A stretch of 64,000 nt of DNA from Lactifluus volemus. Its lineage: Eukaryota > Basidiomycota > Agaricomycetes > Russulales > Russulaceae. Made by a program: the position numbers and the translations under genes. The stretch's first letter is position 1, and each line of letters starts with the position of its first letter. The notes beneath the pieces are model-generated. The model saw only the letters and a program-made list of their open reading frames with translations. It was not told the DNA's origin and did not search any database. Shown piece by piece: positions 43,065 through 56,231 of this stretch. The stretch lies in assembly GCA_022376515.1 (NCBI GenBank), contig WTXI01000007.1, positions 992,001-1,056,000 on the forward strand, given 5' to 3'.

Positions 43065-46000
43065 TCATCCGGAGCGCCACTGACTGCGACTCGATGAGCG
43101 GCTTTGCTGAAAGGCACCAAACTCGAAACCGCTCGTGATAAACGAGGTGGGTGTCACGCTACCATGCATTGCGGGAAGCGCATTTGGTTGTGTTGCGGAC
43201 TGGGCAGGGGGAGGTACCGCGGGTGATGCGGTCTCTGTTCTCAACGGGCCTGGCGGTTTCCAGTTCTGCGTGGCGTGAAAGATGTGGCCACAGCTTAGTG
43301 GAAGCGATAACTTACATGTTTGCGCCCCTCTCTGTAGAGCTCGTCCAGCTTTTCGTCGAAAATACCCTGTTCTTCGAACTCTTGGTAAGCCTTGTAAAGC
43401 ATCAAGGCTGAACGCGCATCCTCAACCGAGTCATGGGTATCGGTCTGAATGTTCTCGCGAAGTACAAACCACGAAAGAAAACGGAGAGAAAGGCGACGCT
43501 GACGCTCTCTCAAGAAGTACAGATCGACCGTATCTATCACTTGTTCCAGAGGAACGTGGATGTCTAAAGACGGCCAATTGTCTGCAAGAGAACGTCAAAA
43601 GTGACTAGGGGCTTACTGATGATTCTGAAGTCTTTGGAAAGGCCGTGACCAATGAAAATGCATCCTTGATCGACTAAGAGACGTAGTTTTTTGTATACTA
43701 CCTTCAACGGCGTCAATGTGTACGGTGATGTATGCGGATCAAGGTCACCAGCTTGTAGGACGTGAACAGGAATCCGGTTTGAGAAGAGGAGTGGACTCAC
43801 GTCTAATCCCTGAAAATTCTGTCAAATAGTCTACGATGGTTTCGCTCGTGTGTATATGATCATCAATAAAGGGGACGCCTTGCTTTGGACCGTCGCCCCG
43901 CAAAACAGAGACACGAGCAAGGCTAAGTCGAGCAGGACGAATGACCTTTTTAGTTCCGTCTGATCGATACTCTGTCTCCTCTTGTTGCATCTGGACAAAT
44001 TCTGCGTCAATCGCAACGAGAGTACCTGGAAGTGGTAGCTCCTTGGGTCCCAGTGGTTCGTGCTTGATCAAACTCATGTCTCTATGTCTAGTTTTTGTGT
44101 GGGTATAAATTAGCGATCTGAGGGAGTGATACAACACGAACACTGAGATTGAGGTATCTTGGCTGAGAATCGAAGTATCGATGGCACCAGACAACCCAGA
44201 GTAATCAAACCGTTCTTGACAGTCGGCCCGTTCTAGGTATAAGATGGCAGGGACCTAGGGCAAAGTAAGCGCCCGAGCGTTCTAACATAAAGGCACCCAC
44301 CTTCCACTTTCCAGGGAAGCTCAAAGCTTCTTTCTCAGAGATGTTCTGCACCGAAAAATCGTTGAAGAGGAACCACGGGCTAATCAAGTCTTCTAGGTGC
44401 CCTTCTGCTTCGGGGACTGTAATCATTCAGGCGAGATGTCGGTGCTTGTACAATACGGGTAGAATAGCGTACCTTTTATGATGGCTACAAGGTGAGAACG
44501 TTTCTCCTTGCTGAGCACTTGGACAATCATGGCCTTGAAATTGTCAACATAAAGCACGCTACAAATACGAAGCACTGACCCTCAAATTATATGTCACAGA
44601 TATCGGTTGTTCGTTGTCACCGACTTGACCATGTAGTTCGACAAACGACGACAGGAATCTCTGCCTGCGACTATCTAACCAGTGTTCAAGATGTTCCTCG
44701 CTATAGACGTTCGCATTTACGGCCAAAATCGGTGGCAAATCCGATGCTGCGATGAAGCGAGTAGAATCAAACATTCGTTCTAGCTTGCAGTTCTGACAAG
44801 CTGTCTTGAGGCTCATCTCTCTGAAGAGTGACGCCTGTAGGACCGAAGCGAGGTCAATCTCAGACGAACCCTGACGAACATGTGAGCAAAAATAACAAAT
44901 TGTAGATCACGATCAACCTTTCGAGGATAGATGAGATCGACGACGAATGTGATCTGTTCCTTCTCCTTTACAGCTTTGCAATACGTGCATATGAAGGCGT
45001 TCCGACTGTACATGCCGAGGAGCTGGACAATCGGCTGCAAGTTTGCCGTACATTGAGGTAACGACGGGTCAGGAGGTAGCAGACAAGGGTTGTTCTGATA
45101 ATCATCCTCTTCGACGGCCAAATGGTCGACCAGAAACCGGTGAAACGTTTGGATAATGCGAGCGTAGTTGGTCTCAGCCAAGTCACCACCGTAGTCAATG
45201 AGCTCAATGGCATGGACAGCTGCAGGCTAAGGCCTCAGATGGACAGCAAACGATTATTTGGGAACCTACACTGAGCAAGGACGCCGACTGTCTTGCAGAA
45301 ATTGGTCGATTGGCAATTTGTCCCCTTCGCATCCTCCAGCATCCGGCTGACAAATCCGAGCTCACAAAAGAGGCAGTGCTCATTCGGACAACGCGTCGTG
45401 ATGTGAGCCTTTGCGACTGTTCTAATTGGATGACAATAGTGTAACACTTGCAGAAGAGAATTGGTGTAGGAATTCAATATATGAGTCTCCAGGCCACTGA
45501 ATTCAGTTCTGTTGAAAAACCTAGAGGCGAATGAGAACACGAATATCAACGAGTCGACACAACCACTGGCAGAGAACTGTCTCACGCGAAGTCGAAATCC
45601 TCGACACCGAACTTTGAGTATTCGATCTCGACCTCACGATAGCGAGGAGGCGCTTCATCCGGGCTGTGATTAGCCCCAGCTATTCAACCTCGGGCTGTAA
45701 TAATGGTGTCAGAATGACAAAGAAACGTGAATCGCTTCGGGGCTCACGTCACTCCTGTGCTTTCCACTCCTGAACCGACCCTGATCTTTGGTTGATGCAA
45801 CAGTGACCATGTTTCTGCGTCCCTTGAGCTCACGCGGAAGGGGAGCATATGCAACGCCATCGTTCGTCTTTATCGCTGATAACACCGACTGCGGAATTTT
45901 CATCGGCGCGGTTGACACCTTGACTGACTCTAGCCGTGGGGTCCAAGACGAAAGAAGTAGGTTGTTGTAGTGCGGAAGACCGACGCTACTCAACGGCCTA

Positions 46001-47261
46001 GGGTCGACGAAAAGCTCATGTAACTGGTGAAGATTTCAAATAAGACTTACGTTGCGTCGCTCCATTCAATCTCTGGTAGTGGCTCGGGTGGGTCGGCCCA
46101 TTCTACAGGTTGACCTTCGTACCCATTGAAGGGCATACTCTCATCGGTTGCTGTCATTATGTGAATTACACCCTCCGAGTCTCCAAATGCCATATACGCT
46201 CCAGTAGGAGAGATGGCCGTAGAACTGATAAATGCAGCTGTGTCCAGCTGAAAACGTTGGTAAGAACAGGAACGTTTCCGGTATACATATGGCTATTACT
46301 TGATAGAACTCGTTTGCACTCGTTGGGTTGGACGTGTCAACGATGTTGACGAGTCCCTGGTTTGAGGTTATCACCAGACTCGATGAGCGCATAGGCAACA
46401 ATTGATAAAAGCGGGACCTGCGGGAAATGGGACGGGGGCAGAGGTTTCATGGACCGAATGTCATATATTTTGACCAAGGGATCAGGGACTGGCCGTGACT
46501 GCCTACAGGCCATCAGCGACAAAAGGCTCGGGGCGGTGATATTTTACTCACCTCAGTCCCCAACCGATTGTGTAGACGTAATTACCACTGGATAGCAAGC
46601 CTTGCATCTCGCTAGCATGGGCCTTAACCGTGTTTTCTGCGCTCCCTTCTCTTCTCAGCCCCGTCCTGTGATCATGACAACGCAAAAATCCATCCGAGTC
46701 ACCGGAGAGGAGATAAGAGTGGGTAAAATGGAGTTGTCGAATGACAGATGGGACGGGTACTTGTCTAATCACGCTTCCTGTAATGGAATTTAACAGCACG
46801 ATCTCTGGCGTCAATGTTGAAACCGCAAGTGTTTTGGAAGGGCTCAGTGTGTTTGAAAACGTTGTCACTGACGCGGAGGGGCTGCAGGGTGTTACCGTGC
46901 TGTCCACGACAACGCAGAACGCTTATCACGTACCGGTAATACCACTTATTGGCCCCCCCTTGCTCCATGCACCTACGCCTTCCGCTGAGACACCGTAAGC
47001 TCGAACTTGAGTCTCGTCTACAACAAGTTTGTTCACAGAAAGGCCTCCTCCTACAGGGAAAGATACCCCTCGTACGCCCTGAGGAGTATAATATGCAGTG
47101 ACCTTCCCAGTGTTTGCCCCAGACCAAAGTGTATCAGATGTGGGGTCAAATGAAAGCGCGGTTATAACTGGAAGAAATGTATCGTGTAGTTGGGAAATCG
47201 GCTGCGCCAGACGGTACGTTGCTGAAGACATGAACCGCTCATGGCACTGCGTCTCATTCAC
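43065..47261 (-). CDS. PAN2: PAN2, catalytic subunit of the Pan2-Pan3 deadenylase
   Basis: Pan2 trims poly(A) tails to start mRNA decay in the cytoplasm. The N-terminal WD40 part begins [20 protein letters not shown] (ATG 47231; an in-frame ATG at 47261 adds 10 residues) and includes [20 protein letters not shown]. The central UCH-like pseudo-protease domain includes [20 protein letters not shown] and [20 protein letters not shown]. The C-terminal DEDDh exonuclease has [11 protein letters not shown] (D and E), [13 protein letters not shown] (D) and [17 protein letters not shown] (H and D), so all catalytic residues are present. The last exon ([20 protein letters not shown]) is Pro/Ser-rich and stops at 43065-43067. 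Many small introns; domain order and total length fit fungal Pan2. MOT1 follows on the same strand with a 220-bp gap. Confidence 0.95.
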
Positions 47262-47480
47262 TCTTCCTGCTGTACAGTCATGTGACTCATGCAGCGGAAG
47301 AGGTTTGACGGTGCCGCATTTCGTAGGATGGTCTACTTGTCAGTACATATTGCTTTGTATACACTGCTCTGCGTGAATTAAGAATGGGTGTAGTAATACA
47401 AGAAGCGTTATCTAGCGGTCAATGTTCGCGAGAAGAAAATGCAAATCGAATAAACATAAGAACGAAAAGTATAGTAAGCG

Positions 47481-50400
47481 TTAGCGACCGATTGACGCCA
47501 TGAAGGAAGAAAGATCTAATTCTTGGTACTCCTCTTCTGCAGGCAAATCTTCAAGTCCGCTGAGGATATTTTTGTGTGGATTGGCTGCAGCTTGTTTATC
47601 AACATCACTCTTTGCCACCGGTGTAACGTCCTCTGCGTTCGTGTGTTTGAAAAGATCCAAAACTAAGTCCGTGTCCATCGACGCCAGCCTGAATTTTGTT
47701 GCGTGACGACAGAGTTTGCGATATTGAGTTTGAAGCGCTGCAAGCTGGAACAAAATGAGTTTCGCGTAACGAAACCAGACATTACTTGACATACCCCATG
47801 ATCTTCTCTTCCAGTGTGCCTTTCGTGATTAATCGATACACGTTAACCACTTTCTTCTGCCCTATGCGATGGGCGCGGTCCATGGCCTGCAGATCTTTCA
47901 TCGGGTTCCAGTCGTGCTCCACAAAGATGACAGTGTCGGCACCCGTAAGTGTCAACCCGAGGCCTCCGACATGGGTCGTGAGAAGAAGGCAGTCAATGCT
48001 AGGATCGGAGTTGAATGTTTGCACAACAGCATGACGTTTGTTTGCGTCCGTGCTTCCATCCAAGCGCATGTACGTGACGGAAGGCATGTGCTTCTTGAGA
48101 AGAACATTCTCAACAATGTCAAGCATTTGCTTCATTTGACAGAATATTAACACTCGGTGTTGGGAGAATGCCCCCGAGGACGACGTCGGCTCGGCGTCAG
48201 CAAGTTCACTCTTCCCGAGGTCGCTTGTATTGGTGAGTGACGGTGTGCCGCCTATGCCGCAATCGATGAGGAGTTGTCTGCAAACGGCAACATGATTAGT
48301 GAACTCGACTAGGTGTCAAGTAAGTTGTGGCAGCAACAAACCTTAGGGCGAGCAACTTTGGCGCGTGGTTGATGTCAAATAAGTTCGCCTTCTCCGGTCT
48401 CTGTCCGACTCTCTGCAGGGCGGCGTTGATGTCATCATCAGTCTTGAGAATCATGGCTGGGTGATTGCATAATTTCCGCAAATATTGTAACGACTGGAAG
48501 ATGTGCTGCTGGTCACCAGACTTCGCGTTCTTAACGGCATCCTCTGCTGTCAATTTCGCTTGGGACTTCGAGAAATTGTCGTAAAGGTATTTCTGCATCT
48601 CGGACAGCTCACAGAAATAGTCTTGAATGATCTTGGGCGGTAGATCGTGCAAAACATCTTCTTTCAAGCGTCGAAGAAGGAAAGGAAGGACCTGCTTATG
48701 CAGTGCCTCTAGCGCCAAGGCCGCTGAGAGACAGCACGCGTCAGGAACTACATCGCAAGATCGATTGGAAGGTACAAACCAGCTTCGCTATTCTTCGACT
48801 TGCCATCCCGATTAGAAAGGATGGGCTTGCCAAACCGCTCATTAAACGAAGATTCGGAGCCCAAGAAACCCGGCATCAGGAAGTCAAATAAGCTCCACAA
48901 CTCCAACACGTTGTTTTGAATCGGTGTACCGGACAATATGAGGCGGTGATTCGCACGAATGCACTTTACGGCCTTGGTAAGCTTGGTTTTCGCGTTCTTG
49001 ATGACATGACCCTCATCAAGGATGCAATAATGCCAATTGAATTCCTCCAGGGTAGTGACTTCATTGCGGACAACCTCATATGACGTGATGACTACATCAT
49101 GTTTTTTCAGTTTTGGCACGAGTCGTTGACGTTCTCGAGCGTTTCCAACAAACATGATGGGCTTCAAGTTATCGGCGTACTTGAGGATCTCGTAATACCA
49201 GTGTCCAGTCAAGGTAGGGGGGCAGACGATGAGTGAGGGTAAATGAACAACATCTGGGGATTGTGTTTCCTTGTACTTCTTTGCTCGTTCGAAGTGCTTG
49301 CTGGCGAGGATACAAATCGACTGTAAAGTCTTCCCAAGGCCCATGTCTAAAATCGGGGTTATTATTGTAAGGAACTTATTCAGCTGGACAGCTCACCATC
49401 GCAAAGAATGCCATGGAGCTGGTATTTGGCGAGGAATGCTAGCCAGTTGACGCCGTCTTGTTGGTATTTCCGCAGCTCAGCCTTGATTTGCACAGGAATC
49501 TCGTATGCTTCGACCTTGCTGCCATCCAGAAGTTGTGTCAAGAACTGCCGCTCTTCCTCTCGTCGCTTCAGGAGTTCTTCCGGGAAGTTAGGGGGGTCCG
49601 GCAGACCAGCCTATATAGAATTAAACAACGCCGTAGCGTAAGAACAAACTCGCCGTACCTCCAGAGGGACCATTTTCACAAGGGAAGCAAAGGTGTTTGT
49701 GGCCGTCGAGCGAATGTCATCATCCGGATCGCTCATACGTCCCAGGACCGGGACGATAAGGAAGATAACGTAGGGCAGTGCTTTGTGATCTAACCTCTGA
49801 ACGACGTCTGCAGGTGCGGAATTCCATCAAGTAGTGCCCCTCAGATGGCAAAATCCACGTACTAAATACTAGCTCCGTAGCTCCTTGCCGGTTAGAGTTT
49901 ATGAGGGTATCACCAAGGAGCGGTAATACTGTCTCGATAACGAAATGCATGGCATCTACCGTCATCACGTCGCAGATAGCGGCAAAGGAACGCGCAGCCG
50001 ATTGACGAATAATGGCAAAGCGACTTCTCAGGGCCATAGCGAAAAGGGGAAAGAGCTCTCGTATCTTCGGCCAGAGCTCTTGATGAAGAGTCGGTACTAC
50101 GGCCTCGAGAACGCTAAGGGAGTCGATAACATCCTGACCGTGCCGTCGGCTGATCAACTCGTCTGCTGCATCGGGCGTGTCTACGGAGCATGAATGAGAC
50201 GGGAATACGTTTCAGCACCATATGTCATGCGCACCTATTGCACAAGCACTGAGAATGCCTCCGGCCATTGATTGCCACATCTTGGGAATAGTTTCCAAGA
50301 GCTTCTCCCCGAACTTGATAGATAACTCAACAAAGGCCAACCCAGCACCGCGCCGCGATAAGCGCGCCTTGTCTTTGCTCTCGCCCTTTTCGTCTTCCTG

Positions 50401-53400
50401 CGCACCAGTTTCCATGGGTTTTGAAGGGTTCTGGAACGACAGGATACCGGAGAGGTGTTTCTTTTGGTAGGCAAAGGTCGGTGTCCGCTCAACGTCCTGG
50501 CATAAGAAGGTGCAGAGGTTCTTGACAATCTTATCCGGAGGGTGTGTAAGGCCATGGTGTGCGCAGAAGTCAACGAAGGACGAGACAGCAACTGCTGAGC
50601 GTGTTTGAAGATTCAAGTTTTCTTCGTTCTATATGGGGAACTTTCAAGGAAGGTCGTGATCAGCCGAGACATGGAGCGTACCTTGATTCCGTTCATCACT
50701 CCCTTCACAATCGGGCTGACCTTGTCCGGAGTATTCTTCAGCGCGACGTATGCAGCAGCGAAGGCCGCGCACACGCGGATATCGTGCTGCATCTTGACCT
50801 CCTTATACCGCTCGATACTGGACATGACTGTTTTGCGCTTCTCCGCTATCACAGCGAGTTCTCGCTTCTTGGTCTTGCCCAATCGCTCTTTGAGCTTGGT
50901 GTAGTCCTCTTCCACGGCAGCTTCCGCAGATGCGAGCGAGAAACCACCTTGCTTTGAACCCGTGAGATCTATCTCCGTACTGAAAGTTGGAATCTCGGCC
51001 CAGGGGACCTTGCAGTCAAAAGCAAAGCTCTGCAAAAGGTTTGTGCATTCCCCATGAATGCGCGCAAGGATGAAGGCCATCTCGTGGTAGGCGGCGGGGG
51101 GCTCGCCTTGCAACCACGCCAAAGTGCGATTGCTCATTTCACGGGCCAGGGTGGATATTTCGATCAGTGAAGGACGCGTTGAGGTGGAATGATCCGCGTC
51201 ATAATGCTTTGCCCACTCTTCTACTACAATGGCAGCGAGCACTTTTTGCAGCATACTGCTAGAATCCACATAGTGAAGAAGGATCGATTGAAAAATGTTA
51301 TCCACAGTATGAGTCTGAAGTCCCGTAAGATAGCAATCCCCAATATATGTGACTCAAGACATACCGACGAATTCCAGGACGCAACAAGGTAAGCCATTGC
51401 GGTTGCAGCTGCAATTCGTGCCTTCCATACGGTATCCGGCGAGACAAGTGTAAGGTCCTGGGCAAGCATGTTCTTGTCCACATTATGCCGTTCTGCAGCC
51501 ACCTGTGCACCGTTTTCAGGAGACAGTGGATCATAAAAGCCTGAAGCGTCAATTGGGAAGCCCATTGGTGTCATCATGGTCTCAAACCACTCGAGCAGTT
51601 GTGGAGAGGTGATGACTGTGTCCATCCAGCTAGGCTGGGAGTGTAAAAGGTCTATAGCGGTTCTCCAGGCGGCGATGGTTGCATCACGGATGTCTGTGCG
51701 TTCCTCAACAACGAGGTTCTGGAAGAAGAGGCGGAGGAGGGGGGTGGCAACCCAATCCTTAGGGAGGGAGGGAACGTTCATAAAGGAGTGCAGCGTCTCG
51801 ACAACAGCGAGACGAACTGTCGATATCGTATGTCGGAAGAACGGGAAGAGTTTGGGAGCAAGATCGCTGAGTGGCAACCTAGGAATGAAACTCGGAAATC
51901 AAAACCAAGGCGCAAGTACGGGTGCTTGGGACTCACGAAGCCGAGCTATTGCCCAAGATGTTGGTTACTTCCTCGTAGGAGACGAGTTTTCCTGAAAGAA
52001 ATCAATGCTTTGAGAAAAACAGACAAAAAAAAGGCTACCAAGTAGATCCATCACGGCGCCAACACTTGAGCTGAGGTCATCCTTCATGTCACCAAGACAA
52101 TCCCACAGAACAGCTAATACGAGACCTAGGCATGTTGGCAATTGCCGGACGAGGTGAGTAGCCACTGGGATCAGGCACGATGCAGCCACCGCGCGGACAT
52201 CGTCGTCACGGTCGCCAAGCCTAAAATCAACAGGTTGGTGATGGAAACTAGAAACGGAAATGACACTTACCCTAGTACCGCAGCATCAACGACGTCTTGC
52301 AAGATATGTTGAGGAGCCGGTTCAGAGGGAAGTGCTTCTGTCTCCTCTTGAACGTCCTCCATCTTCACATCTAGACCGTTCTCTGGGCTTGCACATACAC
52401 TAGTCATCGCGTCTGCCACTTTTTCGACGCCGCCCTCATTTTTGACGTTATCGTTAGTCCCTGCCGCCTCAACAACGTCACTCCGTACAGCGACCTCATA
52501 TTTGATGCCCAGTAAACCACCGTGTCGCACTTCCCAAATATGGCTCTTTTCCTTTCCGAGACCCTTCGCGCCAGTAGGAATAGTGAAATCTTGACGTATC
52601 ATCTGCAGCAGAACCGAATGCACGTGCAACACTGAGCGGCGTGGCATGTGTAAAAGCAACGAGGCGAGGGTCTGAGAAACAGTCTCGCGTACAGGCGCGA
52701 CCACCTGATCCGAGACAAAGTCCCCAAACCTATCAAGAATGAAGACACAGAGAAGCTTCGCAGCAAGCATGTTGCACCATCGTTCGTGATAATTACCATT
52801 TTCGGTACGTGAAGCGCCAACTGTGACACAGTTAGCTACAGAATATGCACAATATAGGAGGACCAAACCTTTTGTTCCACCATATTGACCCTGCGTTTTC
52901 AGTAGCTCGCGTAGGGCCATTGCAGCTCCATGTCGAACTTCCCATGCCGGGCTGAACAAGTCGATCTCGAGAATCTTGACTAGGCCATCCCATACCCAAT
53001 GTCCTGGTTCAACTTCAAGAGCTTGAGACTGCTGAGACGTCTTGGGAGAAACGGCGCCACCCTTTGAGGGATCGATGATGACTTTCTCGGAGGCCGCTGG
53101 ACTCTCGGCTCTCGAAGGTGAAGATGGTTTGTCCTCTGTAGAGACAAGACGGGCCCTATGACACGATGAGCTTGATTGGAGAGACAGTGACGCAACTCAC
53201 TTGTTCGTAGAGCCAGCCGCAGTCGCTTGGAACTTGGGATTCGAAGTTGGCGGAGGCGCTTGCACGAACGCGGTATTCCCCTGCTTGCGCTTGCGTTTTA
53301 AACGATTGCGTTCACGGGCGGAAAGGCCACTCAGGTCTTCATCTGGCTGGGGCTGGGGACCGCATGGGGCGGATGGTGAGTGTGCGACGGGAGTTGTGGA

Positions 53401-54149
53401 TTTGGAGCGTGGAGAGGGTGACCTCTTCTTCGGTTTTGCGCCAACGTCGACAGAAATACTAGTGGATGTGTCAACAGTCATCGAGGCCTCGTTGTCTCCG
53501 GGTGGCTGATTATCTGGTTCACTTCCAGCTGCCAACTCTTTATCCAAGTCCATGTCATCATTTGTGCCAAAACTGTCGAGGAAATCCAGCCCAAGGCGTC
53601 CCATGGCTTCCTTTCGTGCTTTCTTGACTTCACTGGAGGACGAGAGAATGCCATTTGGTTTGACAAATTCCTTTCCAGATGACGCCAAAAGAAGAGTGCC
53701 CTTGTGCACGAGTTCTTCGACAGAGACCATAGGAAACTCTGGAGGTAGGTAATGATCAGAGAGGGCATCAGAGTCAATAGCACCATCCTGGAAGGGGTGC
53801 CAAAGGGGAACGAGGGTAAATATTTGTGAAAGCGCATTGGACGCAGCTGACCGAGTTTCATGGGATCTGGAGTGAAGATAAGGGAGAACCTAGGCAGTGA
53901 AGAAAGACAAAGGTGAGAATATGATGCATGACAAGTCGGAAGATGACGAACACGGGCTATGACTGCCATAAGCTCTGTCCATCCGGATGGATCACCCAGA
54001 GGTTGGTGATGGCGATGTGCTTTGACGTCGTCCTCAAGAGCGACATCTGAGATTACGCTCTTGGCTGCAAGCTGTGCTAACTGCTTAGCCGCAGTTGTCC
54101 TCACTGAGGTTGTCGAGCCGGTATCAAGTAGAAGGAGGAGCCGGTCCAA
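47481..54149 (-). CDS. MOT1: MOT1 (BTAF1), TBP-displacing Swi2/Snf2 ATPase
   Basis: MOT1 uses ATP to strip TATA-binding protein from DNA and redistributes it among promoters. It starts MDRLLLLLDTGSTTSVRTTA at 54149, a strongly conserved N-terminus, followed by a long HEAT-repeat array (for example WEVRHGAAMALRELLK and SHIWEVRHGGLLGIKY) that grips TBP. The C-terminal ATPase has the P-loop LCDDMGLGKTLQS (split by an intron), motif II LDEGHVIKN (DEGH, usual in Mot1), motif III LSGTPIQNN, and helicase-C blocks MRLDGSTDANKR and DRAHRIGQKKVVNVYRL. It ends near LDLSSFMASIGR at 47481. At about 6.7 kb with many short introns it is the longest gene here, roughly 1,900 residues. Divergent from the JmjC gene. 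Confidence 0.96.
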
Positions 54150-54503
54150 CCTAAATAATAAATTTTAATTAATTAAATTGAGGAGGTGGAATATCCGGGC
54201 CGACCTTGATGACATAACGTAAAAAGGAAGGTGATCGGACCGGGCCGGTAAGCCGGGCTGTGGCTAGAAATATTGATTTGCTTTGGGGATGGTTCTCACG
54301 GCCGATGAACCCGCCCGCGACCTTTTATCAGTTCCCGCTGACTGACTCGTGTGACGAAAATGTAAACATGGCGTGACATCTAAATTCCCTTATTCGTCTT
54401 AGCCGTCAATCTTCGTCTACCCCTACTGGCTTCTCTCCCGTTTTGGTTATCTCAGTTGATTCCGTTCCGATTCCTCTTAATTCACTGCCATAACTAGTAC
54501 GAT
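54150..54503. promoter_or_regulatory. Divergent promoter of MOT1 and the JmjC gene
   Basis: 354 bp between opposed start codons. It contains an AATTAATTAAATT patch just upstream of MOT1 and pyrimidine-rich sequence before the JmjC start. No TATA box seen. Confidence 0.5.
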
Positions 54504-56015
54504 ATGTACTCGGCAATCCACATCGCCCTCGATTTCCTTCATCGCATTCTCGCAAAATCCTACACAAAAGGTATTTTATTCTTTTCCTCTCCTTGATTGG
54601 TCTAATCTCCCCTCACAGAACTTGAGATTTGCGGAGAGGAAATTATTCATGATCTACAAAACGTGGCCGAGAGTATCATCAACTTCTGTCCCGGATCCGA
54701 ATCTTCTCGGCAACTTGATCAACTTATCTCCCAAGCTTACGCCAATCTCCTTGCTTTACCAATTACAGATAATCACCAATGGAGGAGACTCTATTCCGAT
54801 GCAAGCATCCTGCGCTCTTTGGTAGATCTTGCTTCCCCACAAGCCCCGAACGAGGAGACCGCCATCACTTGCGTTACACGGCTCGATCACGCTTTGATCA
54901 TTGCGGGTGCCCCCGGTCAAGGCACGCAGACTCTCGTTCAGGACCTTATACTGACAATCCAAGCCGAGTACTTACCTCAGGAGCCGTTCAACCCTGCCGT
55001 TCTCCAGAGTAGATCTCCTTCAACCCACATACCTACCCTTTCAACGTCGTCCGGAACCATACCTCGATTGATTAACCCACCGCCGTTGTCTGTTTTTCGC
55101 CGTGAGCTACTGGATCGGCCATTCATCTTGACTGGGTTTGCATTGGACTGGCCTGCCATGAATGAGCATCCGTGGCACTCAATTGAATATTTGCGCTCTG
55201 TTGCTGGACGTGGTCGAGTAGTCCCAGTGGAAGTAGGGACCGATTATCGCACCAACGACTGGACACAACGCATGATGCCCTGGCACGACTTCTTGAATGT
55301 TCTCGAGAGGGACCAAAATCATCCGCGGACCATCCTATACATGGCCCAACACAACCTATTTTCCCAATTCCCTGCACTGAGAGAGGACATTCTCGTGCCT
55401 GATTATGTTTTCACTGCGCCAAAAGCACCAACTGCGTATCCACTTTACAGACCGCCAAAAAATGAGGAAGAACTTGTCCTGAACGCGTGGCTCGGTCCCG
55501 CAGGGGCGGTATCACCCGCACATACGGTATGCTATAGTTTCCTCACTAAATTAGGCGCAATTTTCTCAGCTTGGCGCCCAGGACCCGTACTTCAACTTGT
55601 ACGGTAAGCGCCCGTTTCCTAGTAATGTGGCTTCGGGCCTCGCTCTATACGCGCTCGTTCCCAGGCTTATGTAGCCAAAGCTCAGGTCGTCGGTCGCAAG
55701 ACAGTATGGTTGGCTCCATCAACGCAGAGGGTCACAGAAGCGTTGTACCCGTACCCACCACCATCACTAGCATACGATAGAGAGCGTGGGCGAAACCCAG
55801 CTGCAAATCTACTAGCGCCCTCCATGACCAATACGTCTCAAGTTGACGTATTCTTTGATCAGGACAAGGACAACTTTCCCCTGTTCTGGGAACGTGCAGT
55901 ACCTGAGGCGTTAACCGCGACACTTGAACCAGGAGATGTTCTGTTTTTCCCGCCAGGTTGGTGGCACGCCATGAGAAGCGAGGATATGAGCTTTTCTGTC
56001 TCTATGTGGTTTTAA
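54504..56015 (+). CDS. JmjC-domain (JMJD5/KDM8-like) oxygenase
   Basis: A cupin-fold Fe(II)/2-oxoglutarate oxygenase; relatives hydroxylate arginine or act on histone tails. Exons 54504-54570, 54619-55526, 55582-55603 and 55681-56015 give 443 residues; the third exon is only 22 nt. A helical N-terminal region (LQNVAESIINFCPGSESSRQ, then WRRLYSDASILRSLVDLA) precedes the JmjC domain, which opens with RPFILTGFALDWPAM. The iron-binding HxD is HTDPYFNLYAQVVGRK, spanning three exons, and the distal His is in FFPPGWWHAMRSEDMSFSVS. NTSQVDVFFDQ corresponds to the conserved NTSQVDV of JMJD5. The C-terminus at MWF fits JMJD5-type proteins that end with the domain. The true substrate cannot be told from sequence. 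Confidence 0.92.
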
Positions 56016-56231
56016 CTAGTCTACGTGTCTGTAGACATAAGTTACGGTTTCCTTGAGAATGGTGATATCACGTGACAGTAGGTGATTTTATCGGTCAACA
56101 TCATGCAGTGATCAACCTACAACCCTCATATATCGATGAAATGGCAACGCGAGATAACCTAGTCACCCCTACACGCCCGCCGGCTACAGCTATCCAGTCC
56201 GCAACACGCCTATCATATATCTGAATGTTTG

